From contig VICG01000008.1 in the NCBI GenBank assembly GCA_008692225.1, positions 2,258,001 to 2,322,000 of the forward strand: a DNA stretch of 64,000 nt. The letters run 5' to 3'. Below, piece by piece: positions 35,908 to 48,482 of the stretch. A model generated the notes under the pieces. The model was not told the DNA's origin, made no database searches, and saw only the letters and a list, made by a program, of their open reading frames with translations. Position 1 is the stretch's first letter, and each line of letters opens with the position of its first letter. This stretch comes from Monilinia fructicola. Its lineage: Eukaryota > Ascomycota > Leotiomycetes > Helotiales > Sclerotiniaceae. The position numbers were made by a program, and so were the translations under genes.

Positions 35908-37103
35908 ATGTATTCCAGAAACATCATTTTCAACTATGGTCTTTGCCACAGGTGCTTTAGCCCAAGAAACGGTATATGTTAGTACATGAAAGTATCAATG
36001 GATTGGATCTGAAAACTAATGGACCTTAAGACCTTTACACCCGACAAAATTTCGACCTTGAGCCTGTATAATGTCAGCAACTTTGCACCATTTCATGTCT
36101 TCAATGAATCTTTCTCTTCAGTACTTGGAGATGCACCGGTCATTAGCAATATCTTGAACTCCACCGGTCTTTCCTTTCCCCAATTTCACGAAGCCGCCAT
36201 CTTCTACTCAGAGTCAACTCTTTTCGTCACGAGTAACCAATATGCTAGCAAGACTAATTCTTCAGCCACTAACAACAAGATGGTCTCCATCACTCGTCTC
36301 GACAAAACCGATGATGGATGGACATCTACCATTATTGAACCAGAAGGAGCCATTACTCTCGCAAATGGAGGAATAAAATACAAAGATGGCCTGGTAATCT
36401 GCGATCAAGGATCTCTAACAACACCCGGCGGACTATTCTTTATGAATTCCACCGCTCCATATACCACGAGACCTCTCATCAATCACTACTACGGTGTGGA
36501 ATTCAACTCACCTAATGATGTTTATGCGACAAACGACGGCGCCCTTGTGGTTTACCGATCCCTCATACGGTTCATGGCAAGGAATCCGTCCCCAACCTCA
36601 GCTTCCCAACTACGTCTACCGCTACATGCCAGACACAAACGATATTCGTGTTGTCGCAGATGGACTTCAAGAACCAAACGGAATCACATTTAGTCCAGAT
36701 GAGAAGACGGCATACATTACAGAAGGGATGGGCAATAGCACAAACCCAACAGGCCCTCGAGCAATCTACGCATATGATGTTATAACTCGAGGAGGTCAAC
36801 CATCTCTCGCGAACAAGAGAGTCTTCGCCATGCCGCAAAAAGGACTTCCAGATGGCATTAAAACCGACGCCGCAGGCAATGTCTACGCCGGATGCGGAGA
36901 TGGAGTTAATGTCTGGAACGAAGGTGGAATCTTGATTGGAAAGGTTGTTGTGCCCGGTGGTTCCGCAAACTTTGTCCTTGGCAATGAGGGAAACCGAACA
37001 CAAAATCTGGCTATTGAACGAGGATAAATTATGGCAAGCCAGCCTAGGACTTTACGAAGCGGTTGACGGAACAAATTCCACCTCAACCGAGACCCAGAGT
37101 TAA
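35908..37103 (+). pseudogene. SMP-30/gluconolactonase-family secreted protein, damaged
   Basis: The family is a six-bladed beta-propeller of metal-dependent lactonases. Recognisable blocks: a signal-peptide-like start ending VFATGALAQETVYVST; FHEAAIFYSESTLFVTSNQY; VEFNSPNDVYATNDGALWFTDPSYG; DGLQEPNGITFSPDEKTAYITEG; GLPDGIKTDAAGNVYAGCGDGV. NGI.FSPDE and DG.K.D..GN.Y are family signatures. The body needs two +1 repairs (36545-36546 and the G run at 36988-36990) to run to TAA 37101-37103. The N-terminal 110 bases are worse: start codon out of frame, a TGA after VYVST and a TAA before the WTLRP segment. These are not simple homopolymer changes, so I favour a real pseudogene, with an error-ridden intact gene as the alternative. 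Confidence 0.75.
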
Positions 37104-40100
37104 TTTCCCATCTGATCCGACGATTCATTCCTAGGTCTCAGATACCTGGATAGCCCGATCCCAGATCCCCACTTGCCCATGTGCGAGCAATCCCATACAC
37201 ATGCACACCGCCGCAATACCATGAGATTATTGTGGAGAGATCGGATGGGCCCGGGTGGTGGGTGATGGGTGATGGGTGGTTCGTGGTTCGTGGTGGGGTC
37301 AACACAACGGTGTCAGATTGTGATGGGTGGTGGGGTAGGGGTCATCCGATGGACCTGCGACGTGATGTGATGCGATGCGATGCGATGCGATGGTGGTGGT
37401 GGGGTGCTGCAAATATAGACCCCGCAATCTCTTCTGGCCCTACCTCATTCCTACAGATAGATAGTACCTGACTTATTCCTGTACATACATACATACGCAT
37501 AATTACCCCGCCCTTCGCCCATCAAAAAATCTCAATTGTTGCAAAACCATCCTTGCGCAAGGTCACCCCGCCTTATGTAAACCAAACTTGTGAACTCATC
37601 AATCAACACACCCTTCTCAATACCATACCTAGGTACCTACCATTAGAACTACATCACGTGCACATCATCATATCACAATGATCTTGACCAGGTAACGTAG
37701 CCTAGTAAGGTTACTCCGTAGATCACAACAGATCCTGTAGGTAATTACCTACAGTAGTAGGCACCCCCCAAAGAACCCCTTCACCCACCTAGCTCTTTAT
37801 TAGCCATCCATCCATCCATCCATGCAATCTCCCGCCCACGCATCCACCCATGGATCCCCTAACTCTATCCTCTTCCCCTTTCCGAGGTTGGCAGGAGGCT
37901 TATTACTTGATACTTGATGAGAAGTATAAGAAGTATGAGAATGGAAATGGAAATGGAAATGGAAATGGAAATGGAAATGGAGATATCCTCCGTATATACC
38001 CTTTCCCCCGTCCACCCTGAAGCTCCCGCTAAAAAAAGCTAAGATGGGTAGGGAGGTGTAGAGAGTAGAGAGTCGATGGACGCATGGAAATCTAGCGGGT
38101 CGAAATGTATTGTTGCAGATGAAAATTCTATCTTCATAGTGCGATTTTTTTTGTTTTTTTTTTGGTAGTAGGTTGGAATGAAAGTGAAAATAGATGAGAA
38201 TAATTAATAAAAAAGTAATAAAAAGTAATAAAAAGTAATAAAAAAAGTAATAAAAAGTAATAAAAAGTAATAAAAAGTAATAAAAAGTAATAAAAAGTAA
38301 TAAAAAGTAATAAAAAAGTAATAAAAAGTAATAAAAAGTAATAAAAAGTAATAAAAAATAATAAAAAATAATAAAAAATAATAAAAAATAATAAAACTAA
38401 TAAAAACTAAAAAAAATATAAATATAAATATAAATTTATTAATTAAACTTTATTATGTAAAAATAATTATATAATTCTATTATATTAAAAGTGAAGAATA
38501 AACTAAAGATTTATTTTAATCTTTTAATATCGATTTTGAATATTTAAAACATTTTGTATTTTAAATAAAAGAATAAAAGAATAAAAATTAAAGGTATTTA
38601 AGAATTAATATATCGAATAAAACTATTTAATTAAACTAATTCATTTTAACCCAACTAATAGATTTTAGACTACCTATAGATAAATTAATAAATTTTAAAC
38701 TTCTTTTAAAGGAACTAATAGAATTCTAACTATTGATAATTAAATTAATATAATTTAGATTATTTATATATACTTATATATTTTTAAAATATAATATTTT
38801 TAAAAAGACGTTAATTTATTAGCTTTTTATAGGAATTTTAGTCCTTTAGGATTTATTCATCTATAATATCTTATCTTATTTAATTTTCTTAACGTTACTA
38901 AGCACGGAATAAGTATAGTAAAAGTATCTATAAATAGAGTAGATAGAGAAGTAAGTGGAGGGTATAGTTGTGTCTTTATTTTTATTCTTGTTTTCTTTTA
39001 TTTTTTTGTTTCTTTTCTTTATTTCTTTTTTTTATTTCTTTTTTTATTAGTAACCTTATATTAGAGGATTATGTTTTTTTATCGTGATTGTGTTTGCTTT
39101 TATTTGTTCATTCATTCATTCATTCATTCATCCATCTAGTGATCTACAATTCAAAAATGACTTGATTTTTACTTTGTTTCGTTTTTTGGAGGGGGAAAGG
39201 GGTGTGAGGGTCTGTTTGGGCTTCCATGACCTGATCCTGATCCCTTTTGGGCGGTTTATGCTTTTTGAAGACGCGTTGTTTGGTGGTGGTGGTGGTGGTG
39301 GTGGTCATGGTGCCGGTGGATGATAAGGAATATTCGAGTATGGATATTTGTATTTATAATTATGTATATCTAGACTGTAGGATGGACGGTACATGAGGTT
39401 AGGAGTTGGGATTTGAGAGGTGCATTCATCCTCGAGTATAGGATCTGGAGTCGAGATGTATAGAGTACGCTATTGTTCCAGAGATGGATTGATGTATATA
39501 TTTCTCTTTTGGGGGGTTGAGAGGGGGATAGGAATGATATTTTGTGATAATCGCTGGATATAAGGTTGTAAGGTTACATGTATCTTACATATACTCTATA
39601 CTACTTAGTAGTTATCCACCTCAACTCAACCCAACTAAGAAATACCCTCCCAACTCCTCAATCCTCTGTAGATAGATGAAGAGGTTCGGTTTGAAGAGGT
39701 GGAGGTAAAGGATTTCCATCCATCCATGGAGATAATCAGACATCTTTTGTATCATATCATATCGTCTTGCTCGTATTATATCATATCGTATCGAGTCGTA
39801 TATAAAGTTCCAAAATCACAGATTTGGATCCGATGCATTCGTAATCTTTGCCGTGAGAAAAAGGGGGATGGGGGCGAACGATTTAACTCTTGTATAATAA
39901 TTACAGATTGTGAAATAATTGATGTACATGTATGTACCTAGGTATGTATGGATATATATGGATATATATGGGTTTATGTAAACGAAGAGGAGAAAAAAAA
40001 GGGAAGGGTAGCTAGGGTGAAGTCTCTGGATATGGAGGGAGGAAATGTAATCTTGCAGTATCGCATACGATGGAATAGGAACCTCATAGCTAATAACCTT

Positions 40101-40426
40101 ACTGTAGAAGAAATAAAAACATAATTAACCTTAACCTTATAAGGTTGTATAACCTATACCGCTCCAATACGATAGACACAATACAAATGCCATACGACAA
40201 ACACACCACCAAACACACCACCCATCCATCCCACCTCTTCCTACAACTTAACAATTCAAGGCCCCGCCGAACCCTCAATCGAAAACCCTACACGCCCAAG
40301 AAGGATAGACGTAAAGGGCTTCCTGTAGGTACACCTGGGTGGGCAATCGATGATTTTAGGTTGCGGCATTGGGTAGCCTTATCCCGTACAATGCTCCGAT
40401 CCGTAGTGATACAGTAAAACACTGTA
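37104..40426. other. Intergenic with repeats and AT-rich island
   Basis: Contains TGCGA and TGG runs (37360-37405), GGAAAT units (37938-37980), a 10-mer satellite (38205-38400), AT-rich sequence to about 38930, CATT units (39107-39130) and a GGT run (39281-39303). The 90-codon ORF at 40145-40417 just before the transposon has no recognisable domain. Confidence 0.55.
38205..38400 (+). repeat. AAAAAGTAAT decamer satellite
   Basis: About 18 copies of a 10 bp unit, degrading at the 3' end into AAAAAATAAT. Confidence 0.9.
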
Positions 40427-41604
40427 TAGAAGGTTCCACGGGCCAACTGAACACACTGGCCAACTGAACAGTCTAACCTAATTGGGTCACCGCTTTTCGA
40501 TCGTAATCCTCTATTTTCATTATTATATTTGATATTAAATTTGAATATAGTAACTTTATTTATTAAATAATTCTGTATTAATCTTTATATACTAATTGAT
40601 AATTTTTATGAATTTTTATAAGTATATTATACAAATTGTATTAATAATTTTAATTTTAAAATAAATAATTCTTTCTTTTTAAAAGAAATATATATAATAT
40701 ATATATACTTATTCAATTTCTTAATAATAATAAAAACTCTTTTAAGAATTTATTATATATTTATTTATAATAAACAAATTCCATAAGATTATACTAAGAT
40801 CTTTTAATTAAAAATAAAAACAAAAAAGATTTCTATATATATAAATATATAAAAATTTAAAAGCTTTAAATTATATAAAAATTCTTAATAAATATAAAAT
40901 CTTATAAATAATCTTTTTTTTAATATTATATATTTAATAATATAATAATTTTTATAATATAATAATTTTAATAATAAACTTAATTGTTATTTATATTATA
41001 TATTAAAAGAATTATAGAAATAATTTTAAAAACTATTTTAAAAAGTATATTATTAATTATATCTTTAAAATTATAAATATCTTTTATCTTATAATATTCT
41101 ATTAATAATATATTAAAAATAATTATAATATTTTATTAATAATACATTATAAAATGTTTATAATTTTCTAAAGATCTATCTTTTAAATTTATTTTTTAAA
41201 TTAAATTATTTATTATTAATTAATAATTTTAGTTTTAAAGAATAAAACGTTTTATATATAATAATTTATAAACTTTATGAATAATATAAATATAAAAAGA
41301 TTTAATATTTTATTTTTTAATAGTTTGATAAATGTAAATTAATTAATAAAATATATTTATAAAAAGCTTACTATTATAGATTTTATAAAAAAAATTATAA
41401 ATCATTTTTTAATAATTTTTAATAATTTTATTAATAAAAAGAAAGTCTATTATATGATTATTATTATTATCAAAGTATATATTATAATAATAAAGTATAA
41501 GAGTTAATTATACCTTTAAGAATAAGGTATTGCCAGCCTATCGACTAAAAGGGCTTAGCGCGTTCAGTTGGCCAGTGTGTTCAGTTGGCCCGTGGAACCT
41601 TCTA
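40427..41604. mobile_element. 1178 bp TA-flanked transposon relic with perfect 43 bp terminal inverted repeats
   Basis: The left end (40427-40469) and the complement of the right end (41562-41604) are identical over 43 bases, starting TAGAAGGTTCCACGGGCC. Each end holds two direct copies of GGCCAACTGAAC separated by CACACT-like spacing. TA lies just outside both ends (40425-40426 and 41605-41606). The interior is almost entirely A and T with no ORF, the expected result of RIP on a Tc1/mariner or Fot1/pogo-type element. The ends remain GC-containing and perfect. Confidence 0.92.
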
Positions 41605-41606
41605 TA

Positions 41607-44031
41607 AGGGTGAACACCGGATCTTTCGCCAAGGTTAGGGGAGAATGATTGGAAGTGAAAATTAATCTGGTATTTTATCGGATTTGGTGAGATTCGGCCT
41701 CTGGTTTTTGGGTCGTGGTATTGATTGATTTATATTATTGGTGATTTGTCGGGTTTATTGTAATATAGTGTTGCCAAGAGGTGTAGATGATGGTTTTGGG
41801 TGGAATGAGGTTGATTGTCTGAGATTGGGGTGTTTGTATTATTGGGGATTTGTTTGCCACATTCGAGTATTTTATATGTATGTATGTATGTATGTATATA
41901 TGAGTTTTAGATTTTGAGGTTTTGAGCGGGTTTGCAGCAGGAGGTCTGTTTACTTTTTAGATAGTATGAGGTGAATGTATAGGGTTTCATCATTCTGAGG
42001 TTCATCGTCGCGTGGTGGTGTTTTGGACAAACAATGACGATGAAAATTTAGAATGGGTTTTCATACTGTATATATAGGTGTTTTGTGATATAATCGTATG
42101 CATTCTTCCGGATTCTCTTGTGGTTTTACTTGTGTCTTTCTTCGTACTGTCCAAAGTGGTATATAGAATATACTTTGTAGCAAGAACTGCGGTATATCTT
42201 TATGTAGGTAATGATGTGGTGGAACGGCGGGGTAGTTTCTATGTATGCTGAGGGGCTTGTAAGTGTATAAAGGAGACAAATATAGATTCCAGTCTCCTAA
42301 GACACTATCCGTAAGATCTGCAAGATTACCGTTGGATCGTATTGTTGGGTACTGGTATCAGGTGGGCTATTTCTCCTTTCTCCTTTCGGCTTCGGCTTCG
42401 GCTGTTTAGAGCTGGCTTTTAGCCGCGTATGCTCTACAGTCTCCTTTTCCTATTGCTATGTACTGCTATCTAGACTAATCCGGTAGAATCCCGAAAGAAT
42501 GATACGGGAAGATCGGGTTTATGAGTAAGGTATAATTACACGATGATTATAGATCAGACGGAGAGGAACGACATTACTGTGGGAAATGAATAAGGTTAAG
42601 GGTAGGACAATAAGCATTGCTTTTGTTTATTTTCATCTCCTCGTGCCAGGTAGGTTATATGACAGGAGACGGGAAGAAACTCTATCCTCGTTTCTGAATT
42701 TGGATTGGAAGAAGGATACTCGCTTTAGATTTGTACATACCCTGCAGTACTAAAAATATGGCATTATGCTGTAAATCAGATATAGCATATTGCTATATTT
42801 AAAATGGCATTTTGATATATAAAATTAAGCAATCTATAAATCTCTGGTTATATAGCATACAAATAGGAGTTAAAATTAATACTTTATATTTTTATTTTAA
42901 GCTTACTTTATTAATTTTAGTATATTATGCTAGGCTTTTTTAAATATATTATATAATTTCGGTTTATTTAAGCGTACTATTTTATTTAAGTATATTTAAG
43001 TATACTATAAATCTATAGTATTATTATTATTATTATTAGTAGTAGTAGTAGTATTGAAACTCTTCAAAATCTAAAATAGTATTACGATTATATACTAAAG
43101 CGAGTTAATAAAGGTTAATTAACTAGAATAAAAAAGCTAAAAAGGGAAAAGATCTTTAAAGAACTTAAAGATCTCTTTTATATATAGTATCGCTTAGCGT
43201 AATGAGATATCACATGTATAAGGCACATGAATTCGTTACAAATAGTTAATACGTTATTAGAGGATAAAAGAGGAGGGGGATATTTTCGAAATAGGGGAAC
43301 GAAAGCGAAATAAAAAAAGTAATTCTTTAACGAATAGAATAATTTACTATTGATAAAATAACAATAGTATTGATGATATTAAAGTAAAGTTAATAATATT
43401 AAAATAAAATTAAAGAATTAAAATAAAATTAGAGAGTTGAAATAGGATTAAGAATAATATATTAGTATTTAAAGCTATTTTGAAGTTAATATAATATAAC
43501 TTTCGAAAATCTTTCAATATAAAAGCTTCTAAGCTTTTATCATTATATACGTAAAATATACGCTATAATAAGATTTAGAAAGGATTTTACAATTATATAG
43601 CATACTGCGAGAAAAGTGATAGTCTAGGGATACTTTCGATGCTAAATGACTTGGGGATGGAGATATTATTCATGTTTTTTTTATACGCTACAGAATTACA
43701 AACTGGTTTTTTATTCTCCTAAGTATGTGTTGTGGATAAGGATATCCGAGTACCAACCTATGGGCACAATATCAGATTCAAGTATTTAATTCGTAGTCAC
43801 ATAAGGTAGCAAAAGAGACTTCCCCTTGAAGAGGAGTCATGTCAAACGCACTGAGTTGGTGCCATTCAGGGAAGAATTGAATTCATGGCTAAGAGGACCT
43901 TTGACGATATCAAATATTACAACAAAACATCGGATAGATGCATATCAAGGTCTCTCTTTCACAAGAGCAATTGCCGATGTATTGACTCACGAAAGGCATG
44001 CTAAATCCCCATTCCAACTTCTACCCAGCAC
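41607..44031. other. Intergenic with AT-rich island
   Basis: TATG units near 41876-41898, TTCGGC units near 42382-42402, and an AT-rich block from about 42750 to 43610 with AGT units near 43037-43055. No gene is seen. Confidence 0.5.
43272..43337 (-). repeat. Dispersed repeat core, copy C (inverted)
   Basis: On the minus strand it reads CTATTCGTTAAAGAATTACT, a T run, TTTCGCTTTCGTTCCCC, TTTCGAAAAT, matching copy B at 14659 in order and spacing. Confidence 0.45.
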
Positions 44032-44037
44032 TCAAAG

Positions 44038-44850
44038 TATAACTTGGAAAGTCTCACATACCTCTCGGCCCCCCACAAAACTTTTCCCCCGCACCTCTTG
44101 AAGACGTTGCCCCTCAACGGAAAACAAATGCCCCTCATCAACACCAGGATACACTCGAACCCCACCCGCAGATCTAACATCCCACCTCAAATCCAACGTA
44201 GAACACAGCGCCGAAACTTCATCCATAGCATCGCACCTCTCCAGACCCAAATGTACTCACCCCAAACCCACGGAAAGCACCGCACACCTAACTTGCTTCC
44301 ATAAATCGATCAGCGCAGATTCATGAACACTGTATACACAAGATCCTGGGGAGACATGTTAGGATGGGGTCATCTTTCATCTGGGAGATGTTGCTTTCGC
44401 AAATGATTTGGCTTTTGCCCATCTTTCTGGGTAAGGGGGGAATAGCAACGCATATTTCTTTCAGAAGTTTCTCGTCGGAAATATGTGATAGGTTGTCTAG
44501 CATGCCGTGAGTATTTTGTTGGCGAGGATTGCATGGCTGTTGCAAGTATCATGACGGGATTGGTCGGTTATGGCGCGCTTATGAGCAAAGGATACTGAGG
44601 AATTGGCTTGGATGAGAGATGCTGTAGCGGGTTCACTTCCTGCGTATAGTTTCCCAGCTGCACTGATTACTTTTCGTGGGCCTGGTGGGCCCGTATCATA
44701 ACCATGCGGACCGGAAATTCCTAAAGAAATGGATAGAAGGACGTCCCTTAGAGTGTCATAGTAATCGTATTTCTTTTGAAGAAGCTCGATTGCTTGGCCA
44801 ATGATTAGTGACCCCGGTGATATGTATAGAAGTCAATTTTCAGTGCGTTT
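44038..44850 (-). pseudogene. Unidentified gene relic
   Basis: I do not recognise the family. On the minus strand three coding-looking stretches follow one another in different frames: SLIIGQAIELLQKKYDYYDT through AGSEPATASLIQANSSVS (44600-44820, no stop but no ATG), then LSHISDEKLLKEICVAIPPL (44321-44510), then CDAMDEVSALCSTLDLRWDV (44032-44250). Composition and absence of repeats suggest decayed exons. It is separated by about 1.7 kb from the P450 relic and points the opposite way. Confidence 0.35.
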
Positions 44851-46539
44851 TACCCCAATGACAACACCTAGAAAATATATGAAACTTGCAATCGCTAAGA
44901 AGGCAACTAGAGGATTTGAGAATTTTGTCTGGCCTCCTTTTATTGTTTCATTTACACCGTTGCTGTTGCACATAGTGATCAATATTTAACCAATTGATAG
45001 AGAGAGTTTGAAAGTTTGAACAGTACCCCTTCCCCTGCTTTATAGAAACAAACGATGAAGAAGATACTCCTTAGAGATAAGTGGAAATCTGTACATAGAG
45101 AAAGACCAATCGAGTCAATCCGCCAATATCTACTCAGTATATACATTGATGCCGACCAAGGATATGAAAACACATAAACCAGCACACTCTGTGGTCATCT
45201 TCAACAATCCAGATATATCTTCCCACAACACGTGAGCTGATTAGAGAAAGGACTGACGTATCCTTAGATCTAGTGATCCTATATCATCATGGGGCATTTC
45301 TAAGTACATAGACCAACAGTCAGTTAACTGGTGAACTTTACTGAACCCAGCCGGATTTAATAAATGTTTGCCATCAATGATACACCTGTACCGTATTTCC
45401 AACCAAACAGGTTATAACCTGAGAGATGGAGAACGACTACTATAGATGCTCTCGCGCCTCCTAGGAGCACAGCAGTGCTTGTTCTGGCTCCACTCTCAAT
45501 GGGACTTCACAATCAAAAGAGACACTGGCGGAGAAAGGAAAAGAAATTGATTGATTGCGTAATATATTGACTTCGAGTGTTGTCAACATATCATACAATT
45601 AAGGACAGTAAGAGTAGAGTGGTTGACGACAACACTCCTTTGTTGTAAGGTTACCAACTTGTTTGATCAAGTTGGTAATCTTACGATTTTGTTGCACACA
45701 AGGATGCAATGCTGATCTCATTTTTTTCAACTGATGTTTCCTCTCACATATCATCCTGCAATATCTTAGATTTCATGCAATACGCGTTGTTGATAAGCAA
45801 GAACGTCTAGTATTTGCTTCATCGAAGTATTTCATTCACGAGGACATCATCTGAGATCCCGTGGACATTGAAAAGGTCGACGCTCTTTGATGTCTATTTA
45901 GAGGCCACGGATGACAGATGAAACTTGATTGCCCAGTTGGCTCATAGCTCTGATGTGGTGACTATTGATTGTACTCGGGTAACCTACAGTTTCATTACGC
46001 ATAAAGAACAATGGAAGAGGGAAAACACCAATTTCCTGTTTTATGGAAATGAAATGAGGACCAAACATCATGAACTTTGAGCAGTAGGGATATTTTCAAA
46101 TTAGCCCAATCTTTCGGATCGTGGCTACCTGCATCTTATTTTCGAGACGGGACTCGATTTGAAAACAAGTCATGGCATGATTCATATTTTAGATCATAAG
46201 ATTATCTAACACCAACATTTGTTGGAAATTTGGATGACCACATATCTTGGTAGCGAACATGAATGTCAAGAAATTAATCCAGTTGAACTAGCAATCGATA
46301 TGATTCTTCCATGCAGTCAACAATCCACTTACTAGATATCTCTATATCTGATGTAAGATTACATAACGATGAGTGGGAATCTTTCTGATTGATTTCACAC
46401 GAGCTATAATTTCCTTAACACTGCTGTTAACCCCGACAATAATCACCCTCACAAGTTCTTTGCACACTATCTGACTGTGGAGGATGCTAAAATAGAAGGA
46501 CTATAGTAACATGCGGCCACAATGATGTAAAACCTCTTC
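44851..46539. other. Intergenic between two relics
   Basis: No gene is seen. It contains a strong hairpin at 45645-45684. Confidence 0.45.
45645..45684. repeat. 17 bp inverted repeat, 6 bp loop
   Basis: GTAAGGTTACCAACTTG and CAAGTTGGTAATCTTAC pair with one mismatch around TTTGAT. No T-run follows and no element ends are evident. Confidence 0.7.
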
Positions 46540-48035
46540 TTTCATCCTCTACGAAAGCTCCCCGGTCCCCTCCTTTGGAGATGCAGCCGCCTACCTTATA
46601 TCATATCTCTGCTAAGAGGTGACCTCGTTTTGTACTAGATGAGATATCTTTCACAAAACAACAAGCATGGAGCGATATCTATGTGCATCGGCCGGGGTGC
46701 TCGGATCCTACTGAAGATCCAGTAAGCTACAAATATATGATGCAATTCAAGCTATGATTCTGAGGACAAACTGTTGACTTAGACATAAGCTCCTGATGAG
46801 ATACCTCGAAATATCGTTCCTTCACTTGACAGGGAACGGCATGATCGATTGCGAAGAGTACTTAGCACCTCCTTTACCGAGACCAATTTACGAAATCAAA
46901 GTCCCGTGACTGGATGTTTTCGCCTCTACTTATCGATCGTTTGACAAATCCAGTCAACGGTTCGAGTTACCCAGGTAACAGCACAAGTATACACATGTTT
47001 GAATGGGCGAGCTGATTCACCGATAATGTGATCGGCAAAATTCTTGGTTGCTTAGCAAATAGCGAGCTTCATCCTTGGGCAAATACTCTAAACAACTTCC
47101 TGGAAGGTATGGTTTATATAACGGCCACTAGATTGCCCACCAATCGAAGCAAGTGTTATCAAACTCACCCGGAAAATCGTGAAGGGGGATGCAACGAAAA
47201 CGTTCAGAGCTTGCCAGCGAAAGATTCAACAAGCGTCTGAGCCTAGAAGAGTTTCCTTCTAGGATACTCCGTCGAACTTGGCCATTTTGCTCGTGGCTGG
47301 AACCGATGCAACTCCCACGCCAATTCTTGGAACCTTACTTCATCTGATGCGGAGCCCGTACGAACTAGAAAAACTGGACAAGCGTGTGTCTCGGATCCGA
47401 ACAAGCTTTCGAAAGGAAGGGGAAATTACCATCCCCGCACTTTGCGACCTCCTAAACCTCAACGCTGTGATACACGAAAGCTCAAGACTTTCAAGGCCCG
47501 TTTCAGGGGCGCTTCCTCAAGCTGTGCCAAAGGGTGGTGACGCGTATGTCGATACCTTGCTTCCCGCAGAAGTAAGCGCATTTTGCAGAGTCTTCGATAA
47601 TGACTAAAGATGATAGACAAGTATTTCAGTTGGACCTTACGTCATGAGTCGCTCGGAGAGATAGTTTGATTCGCCCAATGATTTCATGCCCGAACATTGG
47701 CTCCCAGAGCCGTTCATACACCCCAGGTTGCCAGTGCTCATCTAGTCGTTAGCCAGCCATTTATTATTTGTCACTACATCTGTATTGGAAAGAACCTAGC
47801 TTGGGCAGAACTCCGTCTTGTTATCGCAAGAATGGTGTGGGCATTTGATACTGCCAAAGGTGGGAAGGGACTCGATTGGGCAAAATTGAACACGTTGATG
47901 ACCATTCAAAAAGAACCGATTATGGTACAGATCAAGATTCGAGAAGGGATGGATGAGATCAGAAGAAGTTTTAGAGTCCAGCTGGAGGTGCAATTTACAG
48001 ACTCGAGTTTCTCGGGGTTGATGAAGGGGCCAAGG
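46540..48035 (+). pseudogene. Cytochrome P450 relic (CYP65/benzoate-hydroxylase-like)
   Basis: Pieces of a microsomal fungal P450 lie in the right order but in different frames with stops. They are the Pro-rich hinge KLPGPLLWRCSRLPYIISLL (about 46549); DEISFTKQQAWSDIYVHRPG (about 46640); HDRLRRVLSTSFTETNLRNQ, the helix C region (about 46830); GCLANSELHPWANTLNNFLE (about 47045); the I-helix LVAGTDATPT (47285); the K-helix NAVIHESSRL with ExxR (47460); and the heme-side segment CIGKNLAWAELRLVIARMVW (47785). The heme loop keeps Cys but has lost the upstream F-x-x-G-x-R. The membrane anchor was not found. Too many stops and shifts occur for homopolymer error alone, so the gene is dead. The best-matching class is the trichothecene/benzoate-type hydroxylases; the substrate is unknown. 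Confidence 0.88.
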
Positions 48036-48482
48036 TAACTTTACGATCATTTAACCCATAACTGTTATTCATTGAACTCATCAATGGGAGGGGAAATCTT
48101 CAAACCCTCCCGCGATCGATTTTTTGTGTGCCTTGCTTTCTCCTGAATTCTGAGGATGCCTTTCACTTCAACATTGATATTTTATACAGGGCGTATAGAA
48201 ATAAGTGTCCTCATGCAGAATATCAAATATCCTTTCCCCCGTCTTCTGTTTCTTCTTGTCGCTAGTTGCAAAACCTTGATAATTATCTGTTCATATTCAT
48301 AATTGTCTATCTTTTGCCGGGCTGGCGTCATCTGCTGTCTTTATGTGGAAATGATGTCTTGTATAAGGCATGCTGCCGGGTATTTGCCATTCTCAAGACT
48401 GGTTCATGCATTGATCGTATTGATAGCGATTATCAAAGGAGCGGCTTTTGTTTGAAGTGACGAATGAATTTATGGAGTAATT

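Noticed and set aside
46955..46985. GGTTCGAGTTACCCAGG, resembling a tRNA T-arm
   Set aside because: No matching acceptor, D-arm or anticodon arm around it; it lies inside the P450 relic.
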